A DNA stretch of 64,000 nucleotides from Diaporthe sp. PMI_573 (taxonomy: Eukaryota > Ascomycota > Sordariomycetes > Diaporthales > Diaporthaceae). The position numbers were made by a program, and so were the translations under genes. The DNA is taken from contig JAJTUP010000102.1 of the NCBI GenBank assembly GCA_021399435.1, positions 62,001 to 126,000 of the forward strand, given 5' to 3'. The notes beneath the pieces were generated by a model. It did not search any database and was not told the origin of the DNA. It worked only from the letters and a program-made list of their open reading frames with translations. Positions 34,016-44,685 of this stretch are shown here, in pieces (position 1 is the first letter of the stretch; each line of letters begins with the position of its first letter).

Positions 34016-37000
34016 ATGTCGTCGAGTGAAGAAGTGCGTCGCAAATATAGCTCATCGGTGCGAGATCCAGCTGACTTTTGTAGCGACCAAGCCCGCCCCG
34101 CAAGTGCAAACGAGATAGAGTCCGATTATGCATCATCAGAGTCTCTTCGGCCCGATGAGACCGATAGTGGGCATAGCGAAGGGCACGGGGAGGCTACCGA
34201 AGCGAGCGATACCGAGCATGAGGCAACCTTCATACACAGCCAAAAAAACGATTCCGTCATTGCTGGCGACTCTGTGGGGGAGGCAGCCACGGCCAACAGT
34301 CGAGAAAACGATTCCATTATTACCGCCGCGGCGATCCAGACCGTCAAAGCCGACAAGGACGACGTACCACCCAACCCACCACCGTTACTCAAGCAGCCTG
34401 GTTTTCGTCGGGTCTCCCAGAAGCAATTGACAGCCGAAGGGAAAGGCATCTATGCCGGCTTGGTGAAGATCGAATGCAAATGCATCGACGTGGACAACAG
34501 CCAGGATGCCCCGATCCACGATCTATTGGATTTCACCAGGTTTCTGGAGAGGATCCCGCACAGAAAGTTAGCACTACTTCAGATCTACCGAATGCGGCCA
34601 CATGACACGGTTCGCAGGTGGTTCATCACGGTTCAGACAGGAGGAGACAGGAAGCCGTCGACTCCCCAATCGGTCGAGGATATGCCTACTCAAGTCCCCA
34701 GCCCCGAGGACTGTCTGCATGGATTCACTGTAGCTCTGGAGGTGCGTGCCAAGGCAGAGGAATGGCCGGAGCATGAGGAGTTGGCGGCCCTCACAACAGC
34801 GGAAATTGGCGAAGAGGGTCGCAAGAAGGTGATGGGTGGAAAACACGTTCTCGCCATCGGAAAGAAGTTGGTCGACAAGCTTTTGAGAGATGTAGAGACG
34901 GCCAAGGTAAACGCGAAGGCGACGCAGGAGGCCCAAGCCAAAGAAGAACAAGAGATCTACCAAGGTCCCCATGAGAAACACTGTGGATGTCCCGGGTGTA
35001 AGGTCCCACCTCCACCACCAACACTTGTTGATAACAGGCCGCTGCAAGACCGGGAGCTGTACAAGAAGGTCGGTAACGATTACTACCTACGATCAGAAAA
35101 CAGGTGGATTACCAGCTTTGGCCCGGAACAGTATAATGCTCTGCTTAACATCCACCGCACATTATTGCATGAGCATTGCGACTTTTTCTCGGTATCGCAG
35201 CATCCAAATGCATCGCCAGCACTCCAGAAGTCTGCAAAGAAGTATGGGATGACTACGAGAATTTGGAGGCACGGCATACATGCCTTTCTCGAGGTCCTCC
35301 GCCATCGACAACCCGAAAGTCAGGAATTTATGTCGACTTTTATCACCTTGGTATACAATATACTAGCTTTGCTAGATGAGACCGTTCCGCAGTTTCGTTA
35401 CACCTGGGTCGAATGTAAAGGAGATGTAGCTCGATACAGGTACGTAAGGTGCTGTCCCTCCTAGCGACAGATGGACAATAGAGACTGATACCTCCTGGAT
35501 AGTTGGGCTTGTCACGATAAGGATATGGGAGTCGGGGCGCGCTGGGGGTATATCTGCAAGGAGGACTACACTCGGGTTCTGGACAATAACCCCACGGTCG
35601 GCCGCCTCTATCACCACCTAGCCATTCTAGCACGGCCCCGGTCTCTGTCTTGGTCTGATGCAGATTTCGACAGCACTATATCCTCGCTTTTCCATTTCAC
35701 CAAGTCCCTTGTTGTCGAAACCCCATTTTTTACCACGCTGGATTCGATATTTACTTTGATCGACCCAATAATCGCCCGAAACAAGGAGGAAGCCTGGAAG
35801 GCAGCCAGTATCCCGTTAAGCGACAAGCATCACTTTGTTGCCGCTGTCACCAATCTGATACTTGCTTCTCTCGATGCTGACCTACTCAGGGCGCATGGCT
35901 ATAAGACCTGCAAGAAGGACTATCTTCAGGCTGTCTACGAAGCACTGAAGAAACTCGGAAGCTCTGATGAACGAGCCCGGACATCCAGGATTCGTCCCAG
36001 GTATGTGCTGACCCCGTGGATTGGCTTCGGCCCCTGACTAACTGGTCGCAGCGCCCAGCTCGGCCTCTTGCTTTGCCAGTTACTGCTAGGAATTCCCTCT
36101 GCCTCTGGAAGATGGAGCCCAATGATGGCGGCTTGGGCCCCCGATCTTGTAACGCCCGCAGACCGCGCTGATCTTGTCGCCAACATGGCCAATGCTAGGG
36201 ACATTCATAACGCAACGATCGAGATGATCCACACCATGGTCCCATACCTCTTGGCAGAGGCAGATACACGTGACTTGCGGGTCTGGGGATTTATCTACGT
36301 GATCTTGGTCTTCATGCGCTCCCTGAAGACGCGGCCCGAATTACTTAAATGGCTTGGTAGCGCATTCCACGCAGAGATTTTGGCGCCTTTCCTCAACATG
36401 CTTCTGCGTGAAGACGAGACTCGAGGTTGGTGTGCCTTAGAAAGGTCCTCTCAGTCGGAGCTGCTGAAATTATGCACGCCACTCAACCAGAAAGAGAAAC
36501 CGGGTAAGTACGGGCTTAGTACCATGGACAACATCAGAAAATACCATCCCGCCCAAGAGGAGGACTATCGAAAGGTAGAGGGTGCCGGCAATAGGTCAAC
36601 CGTGGAGGCCACAATGCCGGAAGACGTCATATTCACGACAGAAGAGGCTGCGACAAATGACAGCGCACACGAGAGGGACTGGGGCAACAAGAAGCCAGGC
36701 ACAGAACGAATTTACACCAACCCACTACCGGAAGATGAGCTGCTTAGGGGTCATTTCTTTGCCAAAGAGGCCAACGTTGCCTGCCCTCCCGCCTTTGAGG
36801 TCACCATAGCAGCCGCGCAGGCCGCCGAGGGAGCAGCCGTGGACCAAGCACAGGACGAATCCCTGACGGATTCTGAGACAGAGATTGAAGCACATAAAGA
36901 GGAGGAGACGGAGAGCCAAAACAAAGATACACGAGAGAAAGACGAGCTGGCGGAGGAGAGAGCAGCAGAAAAGACGCAACAAGAAGCCGAACAGAGCGAG

Positions 37001-38132
37001 AAAGGAGCCGAGAAGGCACGAGAGGCAAAGTTGATGAGGGAGGAATGGCTTCTTCGTGATCCCCCTCTATTCCCCGCGGGCTGGTTCAAAAATTCGAAAT
37101 ACGATTTCGACGAGAGTCAGGTTCGCCACCACTATGTCCAGGACGCTGTTACGTATGACAATCGGTCAAGGCAGCTTTTATGCCTGGCTGTCCAACTTAT
37201 CAGCGTCTTCTTTGAGATCCACACCGATGAGAATGGACGCCATTGGGTCAGCGTGCTTGGAGGGCCACCGTCGGAGCCTTGCCTTCATATGAAGATGCCA
37301 GACATCGTTGAGCGCGACGGTGGCGTCAGGTTCGTTTATGTCGATCCTTCCTCCCACATTATCGAAATTGAGAACGAGTGGAACGAAAGGGCCAGTGAAG
37401 AGGACAACAGACAAGTTGGAGAGGAAAACCCCAAGGTTACTACGAACGTGGCCACAGCAGTTGACGAGAAGGCCGAGGGCGATACAGAAAAGGTAATTGC
37501 AGCCCATTCCCAAAGAAAGTTATTCTGCTGACACGAAAGGGCAGAGAGCTACAGGATCCGACACGCTGATCTACCATACCGACGCCGAAGAGATACCGGA
37601 AGCCGTTAAGCTCTCGACCGGAGCACCCGGACTCGTACCCAAGGACGAAGACTATGAGCCGGGTTCGACCGCTGATCTGAATCTAGCAAAGACTCCCAGC
37701 TTTGTGAAGATTACTACTGCTGCGAAGAAGCCGATATACGCGGACAGGTCATTGAATACCTATGGAGATGACTCCCAAGACATGGCGACAAGCAGAGCGG
37801 AGGCAGACACAACCCCGGCCATATCCTTCGCCGACGATAAATCGGCGAGCACCGCCGCTGCCGAGAGCCCAAGCGTGGACTTGCAAGAACCGCTCGAGGT
37901 AGTTCAGCTAAGCGAGGCCAGGCTCAGCTCGATCCCGTCGGCAAGGAACGGTTCCAAGGCTGTCAAGACCTGGATCCTTGCGTCGCAAGACTATGGTGTA
38001 GATGAGGACGAGGACGAGGACGAGGACGACTGGACATACGTCAGTGCCGAAAGTCACGGGAATGACGCGGAAACAGTCCAGGTGGCTGCAGGGTCTGTGT
38101 TTTCGCGGTATGTCTGCAGGTGGAGGAGATGA
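34016..38132 (+). CDS. Est1-type DNA/RNA-binding domain protein, intact, 1,316 residues
   Basis: Exons 34016-35439, 35503-36000, 36052-37492 and 37545-38132 sum to 3,951 nt, in frame throughout. The N-terminus (MSSSEEVRRKYSSSVRDPAD) is acidic and disordered. A region of about residues 130-360 contains GIYAGLVKIECKCIDVDN and a CGCPGC motif. The Est1/SMG-like helical core follows at about 365-700 (QYNALLNIHRTLLHEHCDFF, YGMTTRIWRHGIHAFLEVL, WVECKGDVARYSWA, TVGRLYHHLAILARP). A Glu-rich coiled coil lies near 900-970, then WFKNSKYDFDES and an acidic C-terminus (DEDEDEDEDD). Est1 relatives act in telomerase recruitment and SMG proteins in mRNA decay. This family is expanded in filamentous fungi and its role is not established. 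Two damaged copies lie at 50.5-54.5 kb. Confidence 0.82.
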
Positions 38133-38891
38133 GATGTGCATATGATGGGAAACGCTAGACAGAAATTCTCGGTGTCCTGCAGGTGCGATGATGCCATGCT
38201 GGCATGACAGGCATAGATACCTAATCTGTTACAACCGCCGGCCCCCCTCTCTTTTACTTGCTACAGAATGTGCTTTGCATTAGTGCATTCATGTCAGCTT
38301 CCCCAAAGAAGGCTTCGGTGAGTTCGCGGAGTAGTCTCGATAGCGCATGCTTAATCATGACTTGGAGTGACCAAGCCCGTGCTGGTAAATACTACGTGCA
38401 ATTCCCCCTCCTCTGGCAACTGCTGATTGCCCGCCGCATGAGTACGCACGCTCGAGTCGCTGGATCGTCCAATCGTCCATCATTTTTAAAATGGGCCGTG
38501 ACCCCAAGGCCGGCGCTTTAGCCGGCATGGAAGGTAACGCCTTTCTTCCCAGCCCCTAGAGAGGCAAATACATCTCCCCGAAACTTTGCATTTCGCCAGC
38601 CGGAGCTCGGCAAGACCTTGCACATCTGTCACGTTTGTCTTGGTGCCCTAATGCGTGGCCGATGACATGCCCGGGGAAGCTCCTTAGCATCGCAGTTAGT
38701 TGTCGTATGTAAGACCGTGCCTGTAGCTGATGGGGCTTTGGCAAGGAGGTTTCGAAACGGTGTTATAAATACATCATCATTACTGGCTCATTCCCGAAAT
38801 ATGGGATAGACATTTGCTGTCCTTTTGCTCATAGCTCCAAGATTTCTCTCTATTTGCGTTAACTTAAGTGGCACTTCCTTAGAGGATCGCT
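38133..38891. other. intergenic stretch, no gene seen
   Basis: This lies between the Est1-type gene and the 2EXR gene. It contains only short overlapping frames. It should include the terminator of the first gene and the promoter of the second. Confidence 0.4.
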
Positions 38892-39639
38892 TTGAATATG
38901 TCTATCGCTTTCGAAACCTCCAAGGTTGGGAATAGAGTCGTGAGCGATTCCGAAGCGGTGTTCCACCTTTTCCCGCTCCTACCACCCGAGATCAGACGCC
39001 AGATCTGGGAGTGGGTATTGCTCCGTCCAGCTACTGTCGTTCGTACGTGGAACAATGATAAGTTCAGCTTTGGGCTCCGAAGGGCAATTCCACCTGTGCT
39101 TCAGGCATGTACAGAGACCAGGGCCTGGTTTATCCAACGACCACACAAACGAAGTGGAAACACCCCTCAGTATGAGCGCCTACGGCAACGCGAGGAAGAA
39201 GAAGGGTATGTCTACATTGACTGGACGAGAGACATAGTATACTTACATCGAGAGTGTGAGTATCCTAGTGTCCATGAGTAATTGCCAATTTGCCAACAAG
39301 AGACAAGATCTCATTTCAGACTTCCAATTCTCGCAGCTGGAGCAGCTACAGCATCTCAGGATGAGCTGGGGGGTGCGCCCTTGTTGGCGGAGGGGATCAC
39401 TTCATCGTGGCATAAACCTCATCAGGCGATTTCGAAGGCTCAAAACCATTACGCTAGAGGTGAAGTGCCTTTGCTCAGCAGCTGAAACAGTTTCTGATGG
39501 GCTGGCTATACGTGAACTAAGAGCCATCGCGGGAATAGTCCTAGCCGAGTTCGAGTTGGAGACACAGCGCGATCCATCCTGGCAGGCACCGCAGCTTCGG
39601 GTAGTTCAAGTTACAGGATTCACAATTTGTCAAGACTGA
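38892..39639 (+). CDS. 2EXR-domain protein
   Basis: Exons 38892-39255 and 39320-39639 give 227 residues; the intron is GTGAGT to TTTCAG. The N-terminal half carries the 2EXR signature: FHLFPLLPPEIRRQIWEWVL, then PPVLQACTETRAWFI and YVYIDWTRDIVYL. The C-terminal half continues with LEQLQHLRMSWGV and LRVVQVTGF. 2EXR proteins are an abundant fungal family, often found in variable genome regions, with no established biochemical role. An in-frame second ATG at codon 3 (MNMSIAF) is an alternative start. The gene appears complete. Confidence 0.8.
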
Positions 39640-40120
39640 GATTTAATTATACAGTACAAGACCTTTCTTAAAACCAACAAGAGAGATAATATGCAAGTCG
39701 CTCTATTTTTAAAACCTCGTTCTTTATATTTCCTTCCTTTTAGTAAAGTCTACGCTATAAGTAATAGTAATTAATATAAATTCAAAGGGATTAGTACACG
39801 AGGAGGGTACTAGATACTTAAAGATAGTGTTACGGTACTTTTTTTTTAATCGTTAGGGAACGGTATAAGCTATTTATGAACCATATAAGCTGCTTAATGA
39901 GTACTAAACCAGGACTTAAAAGTACAATACACACTTCCAATACATAGACTCAGTAATCCAAGCAAGGGAGCCTAGGAGAAAGGCTGGGGAACCATCACCA
40001 AAAATAGCGAGTCTCAACCCCGAAGGAATTCGAAAAATAAAAAACAATTTCTTAAAATAGTCGCTTATATCAGACCGTCCTATAGCAAAATCCGTGGGCA
40101 TAAAAGGCTACACACGCTGG
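39640..40120. other. A/T-rich intergenic stretch
   Basis: No gene seen. The stretch is distinctly A/T-rich, with short T runs near 39840. It separates the convergent 3' ends of the 2EXR gene and the secreted-protein gene. Confidence 0.45.
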
Positions 40121-40886
40121 TTAAATAGATGTCAATGTTGTGGTTAACAGCGACGTGACTGTGCGTGTTACGGTGAACATCGTCCAAGACATAGTAGATG
40201 GAGTTATCAGCTGACCAGAAGAGCTGACCTGAGGCCTATTTGTGGTGACTGGGGGGAGAATGCTGGTTGCAGTATGGTTTGACCCGTTGTTAAAGAATGG
40301 CGCAGTAGGGAGCATCGAATTCAGTGATTGAGGTTCCCATCCTGATGCGGTGCTCACGTCCGTTAGCAGATTTGTGGTCAGGCAACTTGCGGTACCCTCT
40401 TGCTGCCGTGAAAGAAGCATATCCCCTGTTCCATTCAATATAGAGGCAAAACTGCATGTTGATGATTCTGCGCATTGCCTGCACCGTGGTTAGCATATAT
40501 ATAATCCTATCGCGGATGCCGACATCGGTAACATACCATATTACCCGCGCGCTTCCGTTGGGCGCACCTGCTGGAATTAGGAAGCTGGTAGACAAGGGTC
40601 CAGAGCAAGGAAGGATCGGCTTGAACGTGTATGATATTGGCATAAAGGCTACATTCTCAAATTGTAGGAGGGCACGGCATTCATCGCCAAACGGAGACTC
40701 GTGTCTGTGGTTACTATAATTAGCTAAGTGCCAACCAGCCTCGAATGGGTTCCATTACATAGCTGAGATGTTAGAGGTACCAGCAACCAGCTGGATGGGG
40801 GGGTCGGATATGCACATGATGGCAAGGTCCTCAAAGGCCCTTGCCGACGTTGCCAGCAAGGCTCCCAGTGTGAGTGCGATCTTCAT
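40121..40886 (-). CDS. small secreted cysteine-containing protein
   Basis: Minus-strand exons 40886-40759, 40704-40537 and 40478-40121 sum to 654 nt, 217 residues. The start MKIALTLGALLATSARA is a clear signal peptide. The mature part has six cysteines in its N-terminal two thirds (IMC, DEC, LPC, WQC, STC, ASC). A Ser/Thr/Pro-rich tail follows, with possible N-glycosylation at NGS and NHT. The C-terminus (TSLLTTTLTSI) is mildly hydrophobic but short for a GPI signal. No enzyme domain is recognised. Size, secretion and cysteine content fit an extracellular or effector-like protein; that is inference. Both introns have GT-AG ends and the frame closes exactly, which supports a real gene. Confidence 0.7.
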
Positions 40887-41030
40887 GGCGCAGCAGCCTT
40901 CTTTGCCACAGTCTTCTTTTTTAGATCTGAAACGGCGCGATGGATTTCTGTTGAGCTTGCGCAGATCTGCAGAACAAGGAGGGTGTATTCATTGGTACTT
41001 ATCTTAACGTGCGGATATCCCTTTTAAATA

Positions 41031-41040
41031 CCGGCGACAT
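41031..41040 (-). promoter_or_regulatory. TATA-like box of the secreted-protein gene
   Basis: On the minus strand the sequence reads TATTTAAAAG, about 145 bp upstream of the ATG at 40886. The rest of 40887-41299 holds no gene and separates two divergent genes. Confidence 0.4.
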
Positions 41041-41299
41041 TCCCACGCAAGCTATGAACCCGGAAAATAGAAGCCGTATATCCAGGATCAGGCGCGCCCC
41101 TCTCTCAGCCATTAATCCGTAAAAGGCCACAAAACATCTTATTGATGGTCCCCAGCGGAACCGAAAAAGCCGAAACCCGCGAATCCAGGATCGCGGACAC
41201 CTTCCCCTAGCCACCACCCTGCACCGTGTCCCGAAACACGTTGTCGGTGCGCTCCGGTTTACGCCACTTTCCGGCTACAGCACTAGAAAGACAGGTGCC

Positions 41300-41805
41300 A
41301 TGGATACCCACCATTTGCACGAAGGCAACCTGGAATCTGCTTTCTGGGCGTCTTTTGTGCATGATATACAGAGGCAGGACGACAACCTTACTGCCCAAAC
41401 TTTTGTACCTGACACTCTAGGAGCGCAAGCTTCTGCGCCAAAGTGTGAGAGCACAGTTGACGATGATATAAGGAGGTAAGCTTTATTGAATCATTATTAA
41501 TTCTAAGACTGACCGTTTGTAGTCTACAAATAATGATCTGTTCAAGGCAGGATAGAATGGAGGCTAGCATTGCAGTGATGCAGACTGATCTCGCGGAGAC
41601 AAAGAGCTTTACGAACCAGATGCATGAGTTCCTGGTAGGTCTGGAGTCTAGCATTGCAACTTTGAAGGATATGCTAGAGAAGTTGCGTAGGAGTATGGAT
41701 ATGTTTGCTAAGACTCTGTACCGCCTACTCATTGGAAATGCTAGGCAGGATAACGGGTCTACTACAAACACTGACTTTGCGACAAACTGCACTGATTTAG
41801 AGTAG
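41300..41805 (+). CDS. small coiled-coil protein, 152 residues
   Basis: Exons 41300-41475 and 41523-41805 fit, with a 47-bp intron (GTAAGC to TTGTAG). The N-terminal part (MDTHHLHEGNLESAFWASF) is acidic and polar. The C-terminal part is a long heptad helix: RQDRMEASIAVMQTDLAE, MHEFLVGLESSIATLKDML, EKLRRSMDMF. No known domain. The coiled coil suggests self-association or a partner-binding helix. The exact frame closure across the intron supports a real gene. Confidence 0.6.
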
Positions 41806-42360
41806 CGACCATGTATCTACTTCCAGCCGTGCTGCCTTTCGAATAGCTTGAGCTAAGGGCGTTAGGACTAGAATGGTTAATTATGGGAGTTTATATAGAT
41901 AGATCTGATTCAGTTGTATTTCGTCTCTTCCTATAAACTAAATCTCTAAGACGTTCTCATTTAGATTTCACATTGGATTTCGCGTGTTTCTTACCTTCTA
42001 ATCCGATTTAGAGACACATAGGTAGCTGGTGTATATTTCTTTTTGGGATAAATAGTATATCAAAAACACAACTATAGCCGCTCAATGTGGTGTAGAACGA
42101 TAAAATAATTGCTAGGAAGACAGAGACGGTTAGGGAGCATAGCAATCAGCTGAGTCGAACTATCTCAGAAAAGTACATCGAGTTAAACTGAATGTGACCG
42201 GTTCCAGGGCCATCATAGAGCTGTCCAGCACCTGTGGTTTTAACCACCAATAACTAAGCTATTGAAAAAGGTAACCTTCAACCTACTTCCTCTTTGACGT
42301 GATCTGAGAAATTGGGTCTTTGAGATACAGCACCTGGGACTAGGTGCTGTTAGAGTGCTG
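41806..42360. other. intergenic stretch, no gene seen
   Basis: A/T-rich sequence between convergent gene ends. There is no open frame of note. Confidence 0.45.
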
Positions 42361-42927
42361 TCAAGGGTAGTGGGGAGGTGAATTTGTAATACCTGGTATA
42401 GGACTTTGAATAGCCTCTTCGTGTTCAGCCCTGGGAGCGGCAGCTGGAATTCTTGTGGAAGGCTGTCCTACCTGTACCGGGGACACTCGCCTAATTTGTG
42501 ATGGAGGAGGAACGAAAACAGCTTGCGACGGGCCCCCAGGGTAAGCGTAGCGGCCATCGAGCCTCGGAGGTTGTATCAGGTGCATCGGCACTACCTCGAT
42601 AGCATAGGAAGTACAGGCCAGCCGAAGTTGAATGTACCCCGGGACGTGTCGTTCGATATAGAAATCTGATACAATGTGGGGCCACACTGTCGGCAGTCCC
42701 AGCCGTGGAAAGAATGTGAGGGAGAATCGGGAATACCGGATAGCATCAACTTCCAGTGTAGGAGGATGCTCCATGCCCGACGGAAGCCAAAGAGATATAC
42801 AGCCTTCTATAGATGTAATGTTCTCGAAACGCTGCGTTATTACTTCAAATTGTGTTGTTAAACGAACGGTGACGTTCGGGATAGGATGCCCGGCAGCGTT
42901 CAAAACTCTGCAACAGATAGGTGCCAT
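42361..42927 (-). CDS. transthyretin/hydroxyisourate-hydrolase-like small protein
   Basis: A single minus-strand exon of 188 residues starts MAPICCRVLNAAGHPIPNV. The pattern of CRVLNAAGHPIPNVTVRL, then a SIEGCISLWLP turn, then RFSLTFFPRLGLPTVWPHIV and GYIQLRLACTSYAIEV resembles the beta-sandwich order of transthyretin/HIU hydrolase-like proteins. The catalytic YRGS-type C-terminal motif is not seen, and a Pro-rich tail of about 50 residues follows. It may therefore use the fold without uric-acid pathway activity. A TATA box lies 65 bp upstream. The fold assignment is from pattern memory and is moderate. Confidence 0.55.
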   Translation of the reverse strand: MAPICCRVLNAAGHPIPNVTVRLTTQFEVITQRFENITSIEGCISLWLPSGMEHPPTLEVDAIRYSRFSLTFFPRLGLPTVWPHIVSDFYIERHVPGYIQLRLACTSYAIEVVPMHLIQPPRLDGRYAYPGGPSQAVFVPPPSQIRRVSPVQVGQPSTRIPAAAPRAEHEEAIQSPIPGITNSPPHYP

Positions 42928-42992
42928 TATTGATGATGGTGGAAGTTGATGTTTTGGGAGAATAGACCAAGTCTAAAATCCAGCTCTAGGCT

Positions 42993-43002
42993 CTTATATA
43001 TA
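42993..43002 (-). promoter_or_regulatory. TATA box of the transthyretin-like gene
   Basis: TATATAAGAG on the minus strand lies about 65 bp upstream of the ATG at 42927. The remainder of 42928-43779 shows no gene; a 63-codon frame at 43448-43639 is unsupported. Confidence 0.5.
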
Positions 43003-43667
43003 ACCTAAGCCTACTTTAGTCGGAAGTCTATTTCTCCACCCTCTGGTTCCCTGTAAGGGCTCTTTTCCACAACCCCTTATTTCGCCTAAAGCAATTTGAA
43101 AGTACTGTAATGCAGGGATAGTATGCGTAGCTTCTAGATTCCTGATGTGTAGGAGGTATCTCGGAGATCGCCTCACGTGATAATAGTCCCCTCCCTAGTC
43201 TCTCCCGAACGTTTAAGAAGGTAAAGATCAAAAGCATCTATCAAGATAAACCATGGCCGGGATAAGTGTGAAACAGAAAATATACATAGGATTATGGGCA
43301 ACACATTGGCTGCTAATATAACATGAGCAGATCGGTTGAGTCAATTAATTATTTCACTCGTTGTGGCATTTAAATAAGGGGCTTGGTAATTGGAGGAGCG
43401 AGAGTCTCTCACCACTACTTTCGAATACTTCAATGTCCTGAGACTACATGGAAGCCTGGTTCCATGGGTGTGAGGAGAAGCGCCCGTCAGAGAGGATGCC
43501 TCTCTTCGCCCTCAATTCCGACCTGCTGTCTTACCTCCTGGACCAAGTGAGAAGATCATTTGCCTGCGATCCGAAGACCGGGACGTGTTTGGCCTTAAAT
43601 CCGGGTTCTCGGTTCCATGGTGGGCGCGAGTTCAGGTGACTCTCGATATCTAACTGCTCTTAGCTAC

Positions 43668-43678
43668 TCTATATAAGG
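43668..43678 (+). promoter_or_regulatory. TATA box of the hypothetical gene at 43780
   Basis: TCTATATAAGG lies about 105 bp upstream of the ATG at 43780, a normal fungal distance. Confidence 0.5.
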
Positions 43679-43779
43679 AGGATAGACTTCAAATACATTT
43701 ATTGTAGGTCCTAACCTATCTACTTGCTTCTAATTTCTTTAAGCTGAAGCACACTATTGAAAATTTCTCTCAAGTCAAA

Positions 43780-44685
43780 ATGTCCACTATGACAAATAGA
43801 AATGACGAGTATGTCGCAAGATTTGGCCGAAATCTGAAACGCTTGCATTTGGCAGAAATCCGGGGCCAAGTCGAAAGCAGGCGACTTCATCAGTCGGAGA
43901 GGGAGTATATACAAAACAACATGTTAGACGATGACCGTGAGGTCAAAATGAAGCTGCGGAGAAAGCTTGACCTCGGGATGGACTACTTTCTCGGAGTGAA
44001 GAATGCGCTTCTGTTATGGTTGGCGATGTGGGACGAGTTGCTGGGGCAGAAACGCCGTTACGACCTCCAAGGTACACTGCCAACGAGCCGGGAAATGTTG
44101 AATGCCTCGTTTCTGTGCATAGTTACAGTTGCCCGCAGGCTTAATATCGGCCCAGGGTATCCTTTTCTGGCAAGGTCTGAGTTGTCGCCTGTTGCCTCTC
44201 ATACGCCAGGGCTGCCTGAGACCGGCGAGTATCTAGGTGCTACAGTGACAGGTATGGATACAGAAGCCAATGACGACCCGGACCTGACCGATTTCGACGA
44301 GCTTGACACACTCTCTGCGTTAGATCCAAGCTATAGCGACACACTTTTCGATTCAGGAACAGAAGACGCTTGCAGCCAAAATGATTCCGGCGACAAGTCG
44401 GACAACGCAAGACGGAACGCAGAATTCACCAGTGAGCGGCAAAGGGGGGTTCAAGCTATTTTTGTGTTAGGTGACGTGGACGGAGAAGGTAATGTTGGCG
44501 GCAACTACGTTGCTAACAATGTGGGCGGGCTGGAGAGTTCACCGATGCAGATGCGCCGAAGGGGTCTGCATTCTCATGTCCCGAAGGAAAATGCAGCACC
44601 AATTATACCAAGAAAGGGGCCGGCCATCAGTGCGATGATGGCGCCGACGAGGGGCCATTGCGCAAAAAGTAAGTTGGGAGGATGA
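43780..44685 (+). CDS. hypothetical protein, 301 residues
   Basis: A single exon starts MSTMTNRNDEYVARFGRNL. The N-terminal 140 residues are helical and charged (RRLHQSEREYIQNNMLDDD, MDYFLGVKNALLLWLAMWD). The next 80 are acidic and likely disordered (DDPDLTDFDELDTLSALD). The C-terminal part is basic and Gly/Asn-rich. I recognise no domain. An upstream TATA box and a full-length open frame support a real gene. It could be an orphan of this lineage; a regulatory function is only a guess. Confidence 0.6.
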   Translation: MSTMTNRNDEYVARFGRNLKRLHLAEIRGQVESRRLHQSEREYIQNNMLDDDREVKMKLRRKLDLGMDYFLGVKNALLLWLAMWDELLGQKRRYDLQGTLPTSREMLNASFLCIVTVARRLNIGPGYPFLARSELSPVASHTPGLPETGEYLGATVTGMDTEANDDPDLTDFDELDTLSALDPSYSDTLFDSGTEDACSQNDSGDKSDNARRNAEFTSERQRGVQAIFVLGDVDGEGNVGGNYVANNVGGLESSPMQMRRRGLHSHVPKENAAPIIPRKGPAISAMMAPTRGHCAKSKLGG

